The notes under the pieces are model-generated. The model was not told the origin of the DNA and did not search any database. It was given only the letters and a program-made list of their open reading frames with translations. DNA of 14,719 nt, taken from the NCBI GenBank assembly GCA_964387935.1, contig CAYLZN010000121.1, forward strand, positions 1 to 14,719. Direction: 5' to 3'. This document shows, in pieces, positions 7,485-14,022 of the stretch. This DNA comes from CAYLZN01 sp964387935 (GTDB taxonomy: Bacteria; Acidobacteriota; Vicinamibacteria; Vicinamibacterales; JAFNAJ01). Every line of letters starts with the position of its first letter. Within the stretch, counting starts at the first letter, position 1. A program made the position numbers and the translations under genes.

Positions 7485-7488
7485 GGAG
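7485..7488 (+). promoter_or_regulatory. Ribosome binding site that fixes the ilvA GTG start
   Basis: GGAG at 7485-7488 lies nine bases before GTG at 7498. The reading frame stays open much further upstream, but there it only translates the repeat arrays, so this site supports the GTG. Confidence 0.6.
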
Positions 7489-7497
7489 CTTCAGACA

Positions 7498-9024
7498 GTG
7501 CCCGTCGACGACTACCTGCGGCGCATCCTGACGGCGCGCGTCTATGACGTCGCCGTCGAAACGCCGCTCGAACCCGCGCCGCGCCTGACCGCGCGGCTCA
7601 GGAACCGGGTTCTACTCAAGCGGGAAGACCTGCAGCCGGTCTTCAGTTTCAAGCTGCGGGGGGCCTACAACAAGATGGCGCACCTGCCGGCCACGGAGCG
7701 CCGCCGCGGGGTCCTCGCGGCGAGCGCGGGGAACCACGCGCAGGGCGTCGCCCTGGCCGCCCAGCGTCTCGGCTGCCGCGCCGTCATCGTCATGCCGGTG
7801 ACGACCCCTGAAGTGAAGGTCACCGCCGTCCGCGAGCTCGGCGCCGAGGTGATCCTCCACGGCGACTCCTACGGGGACGCGTACGCACACGCCCTCGACC
7901 TGCAGCAGCGGCGGGGCCTGGTGTTCGTCCACCCGTTCGACGATCCGGACGTCATCGCCGGTCAGGGCACGATCGGGATGGAGATCCTGCGCCAGCACGA
8001 CGTCGCCGCGCACGGGCCGATCCACGCGATCTTCGTCGCCGTGGGCGGCGGTGGCCTGATCGCGGGGGTGGGCACCTACGTGAAGGCCCTCGAGCCCGGC
8101 ATCCGCATCATCGGCGTGCAGTCGGCCGAAGCGGATGCGATGGCCCAGTCGCTCGCCACGGGCCGGCGCGTGGCGCTCCGCGACGTCGGGATCTTCTCGG
8201 ACGGCACCGCCGTGCGGCAGGTGGGCGAAGAGACGTTCCGCCTGTGCCGGGCGTGCGTGGACGACATGGTGACGGTCGATACCGACGCCCTCTGTGCGGC
8301 CATCAAGGACGTGTTTCAGGACACGCGTTCCATCCTCGAACCTGCCGGCGCGCTCGCGATTGCGGGCGCGAAGGCGTACGTGGAGCGCACGCGCCTCCGG
8401 GGGCGGACGCTCGTGGCAATCGCGTGCGGCGCGAACATGAACTTCGATCGGCTGCGTTTCGTCGCCGAGCGCGCCGAGGTGGGCGAGCACCGCGAGGCCG
8501 TGTTCGCCGTCACCATCCCGGAGGAGCGCGGCTCGTTCCGGCACTTCTGCTCGCTCATCGGGCATCGCAACGTGACGGAGTTCAACTACCGCATCGCCGA
8601 CGCGCAGTCGGCCCAGATCTTCGTGGGACTCCAGATCGCGAGACGCGACGATGCCCATGCGCTCGCGCGGACGTTCCGGACTGCCGGCTTCGCGGCGCTG
8701 GGCCTGCCGGAGGACGAACTCGCCAAGCAGCACCTGCGCCACATGGTCGGCGGGCGATCGCCGCTGGCCTCGCACGAGCGTATGTTCCGGTTCGAGTTCC
8801 CGGAGCGTCCGGGGGCCCTCATGACGTTCCTCAGCCGGATGTCACCGAACTGGAACATCTCCCTGTTCCACTACCGCAACGAGGGCGCGGACTTCGGTCG
8901 CATCCTGGTCGGCATCCAGGTCCCTCCGCGAGACAGGCGGGCCTTCCGGCAGTTCCTGGCGACGCTCGGCTACCGGCACTGGGACGAAAGCGCAAATCCG
9001 GCCTATCAGTTGTTCCTGAGGTGA
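7498..9024 (+). CDS. ilvA: Threonine ammonia-lyase (threonine dehydratase), biosynthetic
   Basis: PLP enzyme that deaminates threonine to 2-oxobutanoate, the first step of isoleucine synthesis, in the cytoplasm. The product is 508 residues, close to the 514 of E. coli IlvA. The PLP lysine is K52 in FSFKLRGAYNKM. The phosphate-binding loop is GGGGL at 183-187. CGANMN at 310-315 has Cys where E. coli has Ser near the pyridine nitrogen. Two ACT-like regulatory domains follow: about 338-408 (EERGSFRHFCSLIG) and 430-505 (FPERPGALMTFLSRM). That two-domain tail marks the isoleucine-inhibited biosynthetic form rather than the short catabolic TdcB. The GTG start is chosen for GGAG nine bases upstream and for alignment of the LKREDLQPVFSFK region with the family. 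It stands alone, with neither neighbour in the isoleucine pathway. Confidence 0.93.
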   Translation: MPVDDYLRRILTARVYDVAVETPLEPAPRLTARLRNRVLLKREDLQPVFSFKLRGAYNKMAHLPATERRRGVLAASAGNHAQGVALAAQRLGCRAVIVMPVTTPEVKVTAVRELGAEVILHGDSYGDAYAHALDLQQRRGLVFVHPFDDPDVIAGQGTIGMEILRQHDVAAHGPIHAIFVAVGGGGLIAGVGTYVKALEPGIRIIGVQSAEADAMAQSLATGRRVALRDVGIFSDGTAVRQVGEETFRLCRACVDDMVTVDTDALCAAIKDVFQDTRSILEPAGALAIAGAKAYVERTRLRGRTLVAIACGANMNFDRLRFVAERAEVGEHREAVFAVTIPEERGSFRHFCSLIGHRNVTEFNYRIADAQSAQIFVGLQIARRDDAHALARTFRTAGFAALGLPEDELAKQHLRHMVGGRSPLASHERMFRFEFPERPGALMTFLSRMSPNWNISLFHYRNEGADFGRILVGIQVPPRDRRAFRQFLATLGYRHWDESANPAYQLFLR

Positions 9025-9075
9025 GGCGGGTGTGGTACTCTTCCGCCATCGACCGTACCTGATCGCGCGACGCCG

Positions 9076-9095
9076 GAGCCCCCGCGCGCGGGCTC
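9076..9095. terminator. GC hairpin between ilvA and the GTPase cluster
   Basis: GAGCCC at 9076-9081 pairs with GGGCTC at 9090-9095, and the inner CCCGCGCGCGGG (9081-9092) is itself palindromic. No T-run follows, so intrinsic termination of ilvA is only possible. It could instead be a leader structure of the following operon if that starts at the weak TACTCT (9036-9041). The rest of the 108-base gap shows nothing else beyond the ribosome site at 9119. Confidence 0.3.
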
Positions 9096-9118
9096 ACGCG
9101 TAGCGGCCCGCCATCACC

Positions 9119-9124
9119 AGGAGG
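9119..9124 (+). promoter_or_regulatory. Strong ribosome binding site AGGAGG before the coiled-coil gene
   Basis: A full AGGAGG lies eight bases before GTG at 9133. It is the best Shine-Dalgarno site in the window and fixes the start of the first gene of the GTPase cluster. Confidence 0.75.
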
Positions 9125-9132
9125 TCCCAGCC

Positions 9133-9735
9133 GTGAATCACCCCGACTCCGCTCAAGAGACACCGGTCGAGACGGCCACGACCGGACACGCTCCCCTGGG
9201 GTCTGTCGAGGAGGCAGGCGCCGCGAGCCTCGACAAGGTGCGCGACATCCTGTTCGGCGTGCAGGTCCGCGACATCGACCGCCGGTTCGCGCGACTCGAG
9301 GAGCGCCTCGCGAGAGACACGGCCGACCTGCGCGAGGACCTGCGCAATCGCCTCACGGCCCTGGAACAGTACGTGAAAGGCGAGGTCGACGCGCTCAGCG
9401 GACGGCTGAAGGGCGAGAGCGACCAGCGGGCCGAGGTGTCCTCCCAGCTCGGCCGGGATCTGCGGGACGTCGCGGGGGCGCTCGAGCGCAAGACGTCGCA
9501 CCTGCACGAGGCGCTCGAGCGTGGACAGCGCGAGCTGCGGCAGCAGGCGCTCGAGCAGCATCAACGGCTGAGCGACGACCTCGTGCGGCGGACCGAGGAG
9601 GTCCTGGCGGCACTGGCGCGCGAGTCGCACGAGCTGCGCACGGCCAAGACGGATCGCGCGGCGCTCGCCTCGCTCCTGTCCGAGATGGCCCTCCGCCTGA
9701 CCAACGAGTTCAAGCTGCCGACCGGCGAGGACTAG
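9133..9735 (+). CDS. Coiled-coil protein, first gene of the small-GTPase cluster
   Basis: A 200-residue soluble protein, GTG start with AGGAGG. Residues 1-32 are low in structure. From about 33 to 185 the sequence is a long, highly charged helix with heptad-like Leu/Val spacing (ARLEERLARDTADLREDL, LTALEQYVKGEVDAL). It opens with the motif KVRDILFGVQVRDIDRRFARLEERL. I recall very similar openings in cyanobacterial proteins encoded beside OmpA-domain and GTPase genes, but could not check this. No signal peptide or membrane segment is visible. It ends two bases before the next gene, so the pair is almost certainly co-transcribed. A scaffold or partner role for the GTPase or the membrane protein is inferred; no enzymatic motif is present. 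Confidence 0.82.
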   Translation: MNHPDSAQETPVETATTGHAPLGSVEEAGAASLDKVRDILFGVQVRDIDRRFARLEERLARDTADLREDLRNRLTALEQYVKGEVDALSGRLKGESDQRAEVSSQLGRDLRDVAGALERKTSHLHEALERGQRELRQQALEQHQRLSDDLVRRTEEVLAALARESHELRTAKTDRAALASLLSEMALRLTNEFKLPTGED

Positions 9736-9737
9736 TC

Positions 9738-11504
9738 ATGGCGACCACGGGCATCGATCCTGGTGGGCTCATGCGCCCGCGGGACGCGTCGCCCGGCGAT
9801 CCGGCCAGCGAGTTCGAGCGCCTGCGCGCCCTTTTGAATGCGCCGGAGCGACGGCTGATCGCCGAGCTCGCCGCGCGCTTCGAGGACCAGGCCCGGGCGC
9901 GCGAGATCAGCCTCGTGCTTCCCGAGGCCGTGGCGCTGCGGTCCGCTGATCCGCAGCTCACGCGGGCCCTGACGCCCTCCGTGGAAGAGGCGATCACGAG
10001 TTCGGTCCGACGCAATCCCAAACCGCTCGCCGATGCGCTCTTCCCCGTCATGGGCCCCGCCATCCGTCGGGCCATCGCGCATGCCCTCGGCACGATGATC
10101 GAGACCCTGAACCGGACGGTCGAGCACAGCCTCTCGTGGCGAGCCCTGAAGTGGCGCTGGACCGCTCTGCGCAGTGGCCGCCCGTATGCCGAGGTCGTCC
10201 TGCTCGACACGCTCCTGTACCGCGTCGAGCAGCTCTTCCTGGTGCATCGCGAGAGCGGCCTGCTCCTGCAGCATGTCGCCGCCGACGGGCTGCCCACGCA
10301 GGACCCGGACCTGGTGTCGGGCATGCTCACGGCCATTCGCGATTTCGTCCAGGACTCGTTCGGAACCCGGGAGGAGGCGGTCGTCGACGTGCTGAAGGTC
10401 GGCGAGCTGTCGGTGATCGTCGAGCAGGGCCCGCTGGCCATGCTGGCCGCTGTCGTCCGGGGCACGCCACCTCCGACGCTGCGGGCCACGCTCCAGGACG
10501 CCCTCGAGACGATCCACCTCCATCACGCTGACGATCTGGCTGGATTCGCGGGTGACCACGCCCCCTTCGACGCGTCCCGGCCGGTGCTCCAGGCGTGCCT
10601 GCAGATGCAGTACCGCGGTGCGGGCGAGCGCCACTCTCGTCTCTGGCTCTGGATCCTCCTCGCCGTGCTGGCCTCGCTCGTCGCCTGGGGCGTGTGGTCC
10701 TGGTGGCGCCATCGTCAGTTCGAGGCATACCTCGCGACCCTGCGCGACGAGCCCGGTCTCGTCGTGGTGGACAGCGGACGACGGGGGGGCCGTTTCTTCG
10801 TGTCCGGGCTGCGCGATCCCCTGGCGAAGGAACCCACAGCCATCCTGGCCGCCTCGGGCCTCGCGCCCGGGCCGGTCGAAGCACGATGGCTGACCTACCA
10901 GGCGCTGGATCCGCCGTTCGTCGTCGCGCGCGCGCGGGAGGTGCTGCACCCAACGGGCGAGGTCACGCTCGACCTTCGCGATGGGGTGCTCCACGCCTCG
11001 GGGACGGCGGCCTCGCGCTGGATCGCCGACGCGGAGCGGCTGGCGAGGCTCGTGCCAGGCGTCAGGCGCTTCGACGCGTCTGCTGTGGTCGACGCCGACC
11101 TGGCTCGCGTCAGCCGCGGGCTCGGCTCGGCCACGCTGTCGTTCAGGAAGGGCCGGGCGTCGCTCGTCGGCGGGCAGGATGAGACGATCGCCCAGGTCTC
11201 GGCGTGGCTGCGGGAACTGGATGCCATCGCGAGTACCCGCGGCCTGCCACTCGTCATCGAGACGGTCGGTCACACCGACGAGGACGGGACGCCGGAGGCC
11301 AACCTGGCCCTGAGCGAGGCGCGCGCGCGTGCGGCGCTGGGTTTCCTCGGCCAGGAGCGGTGGCGGGCGCTGACCGCCACCGTGCGGGGGATCGGCAGCC
11401 GCGAGCCGATGGTCACCGGCGGCACCGAGGGGGACAAGCAGCGAAACCGACGCGTGTCGTTTCGCGTCATCGAGCGGCCCGCAGCCGGCCACGAAGGGCG
11501 GTGA
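9738..11504 (+). CDS. Membrane protein with cytoplasmic sensor-like domain, one TM helix and C-terminal OmpA domain
   Basis: 588 residues, ATG with GGCGAGG seven bases upstream. Residues 1-300 are soluble and probably cytoplasmic. They include VLPEAVALRS, VEEAITSSVRRNPKPLADALFPVMGP and, at about 161-265, a segment (FLVHRESGLLL, LVSGMLTAIRDFVQDSF, LAAVVRG) whose layout recalls roadblock/longin-type sensor folds. One transmembrane helix lies at 302-323 (LWLWILLAVLASLVAWGVWSWW), with Arg on the N-side and R325/H/R after it. Residues about 335-450 look like BON-type repeats (PGLVVV, GLRDPLA, LHASGTA). The C-terminus is an OmpA domain: VGHTDEDG with D514, then NRRVSFRV with R571-R572, the residues that normally bind diaminopimelate of peptidoglycan. 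No signal peptide is present, so the helix acts as the membrane anchor. The OmpA and TM parts are secure; the sensor reading is an inference. Confidence 0.85.
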   Translation: MATTGIDPGGLMRPRDASPGDPASEFERLRALLNAPERRLIAELAARFEDQARAREISLVLPEAVALRSADPQLTRALTPSVEEAITSSVRRNPKPLADALFPVMGPAIRRAIAHALGTMIETLNRTVEHSLSWRALKWRWTALRSGRPYAEVVLLDTLLYRVEQLFLVHRESGLLLQHVAADGLPTQDPDLVSGMLTAIRDFVQDSFGTREEAVVDVLKVGELSVIVEQGPLAMLAAVVRGTPPPTLRATLQDALETIHLHHADDLAGFAGDHAPFDASRPVLQACLQMQYRGAGERHSRLWLWILLAVLASLVAWGVWSWWRHRQFEAYLATLRDEPGLVVVDSGRRGGRFFVSGLRDPLAKEPTAILAASGLAPGPVEARWLTYQALDPPFVVARAREVLHPTGEVTLDLRDGVLHASGTAASRWIADAERLARLVPGVRRFDASAVVDADLARVSRGLGSATLSFRKGRASLVGGQDETIAQVSAWLRELDAIASTRGLPLVIETVGHTDEDGTPEANLALSEARARAALGFLGQERWRALTATVRGIGSREPMVTGGTEGDKQRNRRVSFRVIERPAAGHEGR

Positions 11505-11507
11505 CCC

Positions 11508-12005
11508 GTGATCGCGAAGAAGGTGTGCATGCTCGGGGGCTTCGCCGTGGGCAAGACGAGCCTGGTGTCGAGGTTCGTGCGCAGCCTCTTCTCCGACAAG
11601 TACCACACGACCGTCGGCGTCAAGGTGGACAAGAAATCGGTGTCGCTGCCTGAAGGCGATGTGGAACTGGTACTCTGGGACATCTACGGCGACGACGATT
11701 TCCAGAAGCTGCGGACGTCGTATCTGCGCGGCGCGTCAGGGTACCTGCTCGTGGTGGACGGGACGCGGGCGTCCACGCTGGACACCGCCGAAGGCATTCG
11801 GGCGATGGCGTTCGAGGCCCTCGGCGACGTGCCGTTCGTCCTGGTGGCCAACAAAGCGGACCTGGCCGACACCTGGGAAGTGAGCGACCTGCAGCTCCAG
11901 GCGCTTGCCGCGCAGGGATGGACCGTGGTGCGCACGAGTGCGAAGGACGGCGAAGGGGTGAACGAGGCGTTCTCCAGACTGGCCCGCGCGATGGTGGCCC
12001 GGTGA
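11508..12005 (+). CDS. Ras-superfamily small GTPase (prokaryotic Rab-like)
   Basis: 165 residues; GTG at 11508, three bases after the previous stop, with GAAGG upstream. All G boxes are in place: P-loop GGFAVGKT (10-17), switch I YHTTVG with T35 at the Ras T35 position, G3 WDIYGDDDF (57-65), G4 NKAD (115-118) and G5 TSAK (143-146). In G3 the usual DTAGQ is DIYGD, so Asp62 stands where the catalytic Gln61 of Ras would be, and Phe12 replaces Gly12. GTP hydrolysis may therefore be slow or need a partner. There is no C-terminal lipid-site cysteine, so membrane recruitment would need a binding partner, most simply the adjacent OmpA-domain protein. It is not typical MglA, and no separate MglB gene lies nearby. 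Superfamily very secure, subfamily uncertain. Confidence 0.93.
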   Translation: MIAKKVCMLGGFAVGKTSLVSRFVRSLFSDKYHTTVGVKVDKKSVSLPEGDVELVLWDIYGDDDFQKLRTSYLRGASGYLLVVDGTRASTLDTAEGIRAMAFEALGDVPFVLVANKADLADTWEVSDLQLQALAAQGWTVVRTSAKDGEGVNEAFSRLARAMVAR

Positions 12006-12012
12006 GGCGGCG

Positions 12013-12573
12013 ATGATCCCCGATCTCCTGGAACGGCTGTTCAAGGTGCTCGACATCGCCGTCTTCGAACGCCGGCTCGACGGAGCGTTCGTGCCCCTGA
12101 CGGCTGTCCCCGACTGGATGGTCTCGCTCAGCAGGGACGGGACGTTCCCGTTCCTGGGCGACTTCCTCGCCGATGCGCAGGCATTCTGGGATCGCGGCAC
12201 CGCGGGCCGCGTGGGCTCGGGACTCCTGGCGGTCGAGGACGACGCAGGTCAGGAGTTCCACGTCGAGGTGTGGGCCGCCAACGCACGCGGGTCCCGGCTC
12301 CTGCTGTTCGAGCGGCCAGCGGATGCCGATGGCCTCCGGCGCACGCTGCAACGGGCGCGAGAGGAAGTGCTCGCGCGGGAGGCCGCCGAGCGGACGGCCG
12401 CCCGTCGAACGGCGGAAGTCGAGCGGATCAAGACCGAGGTCAGGACGACGATCGAATCGATCCGTGGGATCATTCGCGCCGACCAACGCGCCGGAGGCGC
12501 GGGCGATGCCACGGCCGACGCCGTGCTCGCCGCAGCCGTCGCCCTGGCCGACCGGCTCGGCCTCCCAGACTGA
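12013..12573 (+). CDS. PAS-like domain plus coiled-coil protein, last gene of the GTPase cluster
   Basis: 186 residues; ATG at 12013, seven bases after the GTPase stop, with GAGG overlapping that stop. Residues 1-100 have a PAS-like look (VLDIAVFERRLDGAFVPL, PDWM, FPFLGDFLADAQAFW, then a strand-rich part ending SRLLLFER). Residues about 105-155 are a charged coiled coil (LQRAREEVLAREAAERTA, VERIKTEVRTTIESIRGII). The tail is Ala-rich. I recall the FPFL..FL..A..FW pattern at the front of sensor histidine kinases in other phyla; here no H-box or ATPase domain follows and the frame is intact to its stop, so this is a kinase-less form rather than a frameshift. It may sense a ligand or pair with the coiled-coil protein at the start of the cluster. 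The PAS reading is moderate. Confidence 0.8.
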   Translation: MIPDLLERLFKVLDIAVFERRLDGAFVPLTAVPDWMVSLSRDGTFPFLGDFLADAQAFWDRGTAGRVGSGLLAVEDDAGQEFHVEVWAANARGSRLLLFERPADADGLRRTLQRAREEVLAREAAERTAARRTAEVERIKTEVRTTIESIRGIIRADQRAGGAGDATADAVLAAAVALADRLGLPD

Positions 12574-12598
12574 AGATGCGGCGCCGCGGGGAGCCGAC

Positions 12599-13960
12599 AT
12601 GCTGCAGGCCATCACTTCGTACTTCCTGAGCGGGCCGGATCGCCCGCTCATCCCCGGCGGGCCCGCCGCTGTCAGGCGTCTCTACGAGCGGAAGCGGTGG
12701 TCGGTGTTCCTGTCGGTGACACTCGGCTACGGGCTCTTCTACACCACGCGGATCAACTTCTCCGTCGTCAAGAAGCCGCTGCTCGACGCCGGCATCCTGA
12801 GCGCCACGCAGATGGGGCTGGTCGGTTCGGCCCTGCTGCTCGTCTACTCCGTCGGGAAGCTCGTCAACGGCTTCCTCGCCGATCGTTGCAACATCGCCCG
12901 GTTCATGTCCACGGCGCTGCTGCTGTCGGCGCTCGTCAACCTCGCGCTCGGCTTCAACGAGCTGTTCATCGCCTTCCTGGTGCTGTGGGCGCTCAACGGC
13001 TGGTTCCAGTCGATCGGCTCCGCGCCGAGCGTCGTCGCCCTGTCGCACTGGTTCGGCCGCAAGGAACGCGGCACGCGGTACGGGCTCTGGAGCGCCAGCC
13101 ACAGCATCGGCGAGGCGCTCACCTTCGGCGTGACCGCGGCGGTCGTCGCCGCCTGGGGCTGGAGGTGGGGATTCTGGGGTCCGGGCCTGGTGTGCGCGCT
13201 CGCCGCGCTCGTGCTCTACCACACGATCGCCGATCGCCCGCAGACGCTGGGGCTCCCGTCCATCTCTCGATACAAGGGCGAACCCGAGCCCGACCCCACC
13301 GAGTCCATTGGCGCGTTCCAACGGCAGGTCCTCGTCCATCCTGGCGTGTGGATGCTCGCCTGTGCGAACGCCTTCCTGAGTGTGGCCCGCTACGGGATGA
13401 GCAACTGGGGACCCTTGTACCTGTCGGTCGCGAAAGACTACTCCGGCGCTGCGGCGGGCTCGCTGCTGGCCATCTACCCGCTCGCCGAGATCGCCGGCTC
13501 GGTCACCTCGGGGTACGTCTCCGACAAGTTCTTCAACGCCCGTCGGAGCGTCCCTGCCCTGATCTACGGCCTGCTGGAGATCGGATCGCTCCTGGCGCTC
13601 TACCTGACGCCGCCCGGACACCGCTGGCTGGACGCGGTCGCGCTGGCCGTGTTCGGCTTCGCGCTCGGCGGGCTGCTCGTGTATCTCGGCGGCCTGATGG
13701 CGATCGACCTGGTCTCCCGCAAGGCCGCGGGGGCCGCCATGGGCCTCGTCGGCCTGCTCACCTACATCGTCGCCGCGGTGCAGGACACGATCAGCGGATA
13801 TCTCATCGATGCCTCGAAGACCGTCGTCAGCGGGACCACGACCTACTCCTTCCGGCTGGTGTTCGCGGTGTGGATAGGCGCGCTCGTTCTGTCCACGCTG
13901 TGCGCGGCGTCGCTGTGGCTCTTCGCCCACCTGCGCCGGTCGCACGCCGAGGGGGACTGA
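12599..13960 (+). CDS. OPA-family MFS transporter (UhpC/GlpT-like, sugar-phosphate or glycerol-3-phosphate type)
   Basis: 453 residues, ATG with GGGGAG about six bases upstream. It has the length and hydrophobic pattern of a twelve-helix major-facilitator protein in the inner membrane. The organophosphate:phosphate antiporter family is shown by YTTRINFSVVKKPL, where R51 matches the substrate-phosphate Arg45 of GlpT, by ADRCN after the second helix, and by VARYGMSNWGPLYLS, where R264 matches Arg269 of GlpT. With both arginines kept, an organophosphate/phosphate exchanger is likely, though UhpC-like sensors keep them as well. Substrate cannot be told from sequence alone. It begins 25 bases after the PAS-like gene, so it may share the operon, but a functional link to the GTPase is not evident. 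An upstream in-frame extension overlapping the previous gene is not used. Confidence 0.88.
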   Translation: MLQAITSYFLSGPDRPLIPGGPAAVRRLYERKRWSVFLSVTLGYGLFYTTRINFSVVKKPLLDAGILSATQMGLVGSALLLVYSVGKLVNGFLADRCNIARFMSTALLLSALVNLALGFNELFIAFLVLWALNGWFQSIGSAPSVVALSHWFGRKERGTRYGLWSASHSIGEALTFGVTAAVVAAWGWRWGFWGPGLVCALAALVLYHTIADRPQTLGLPSISRYKGEPEPDPTESIGAFQRQVLVHPGVWMLACANAFLSVARYGMSNWGPLYLSVAKDYSGAAAGSLLAIYPLAEIAGSVTSGYVSDKFFNARRSVPALIYGLLEIGSLLALYLTPPGHRWLDAVALAVFGFALGGLLVYLGGLMAIDLVSRKAAGAAMGLVGLLTYIVAAVQDTISGYLIDASKTVVSGTTTYSFRLVFAVWIGALVLSTLCAASLWLFAHLRRSHAEGD

Positions 13961-14012
13961 CCAGTCATTGCTCCGCGCCCGCGTTCCCGTCCGCGGCCGG
14001 GCGGGGCACTGG
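13961..14012. terminator. Imperfect bidirectional hairpin between convergent genes
   Basis: The continuous right arm 13998-14012 (CGGG, CGGGGC, ACTGG) pairs with CCAGT at 13961-13965, GCTCCG at 13970-13975 (one G-U pair) and CCCG at 13978-13981, leaving bulges CATT and CG and a 16-base loop. It starts directly after the transporter stop and lies in the 62-base gap before the metX stop. The position suits a terminator for both genes; there is no T-run. Confidence 0.35.
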
Positions 14013-14022
14013 CGTGCCTCGC

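Noticed and set aside
7312..7497. In-frame upstream extension of ilvA
   Set aside because: It translates the two repeat arrays and matches nothing in the IlvA family; GGAG placed before GTG 7498 gives a normal-length enzyme.
9732..11606. 624-codon minus-strand open frame opposite the OmpA-domain gene
   Set aside because: Antisense shadow. The plus strand has a TM helix, an OmpA signature and tight operon spacing; the minus frame is low in structure and rich in Arg, Gly and Pro.
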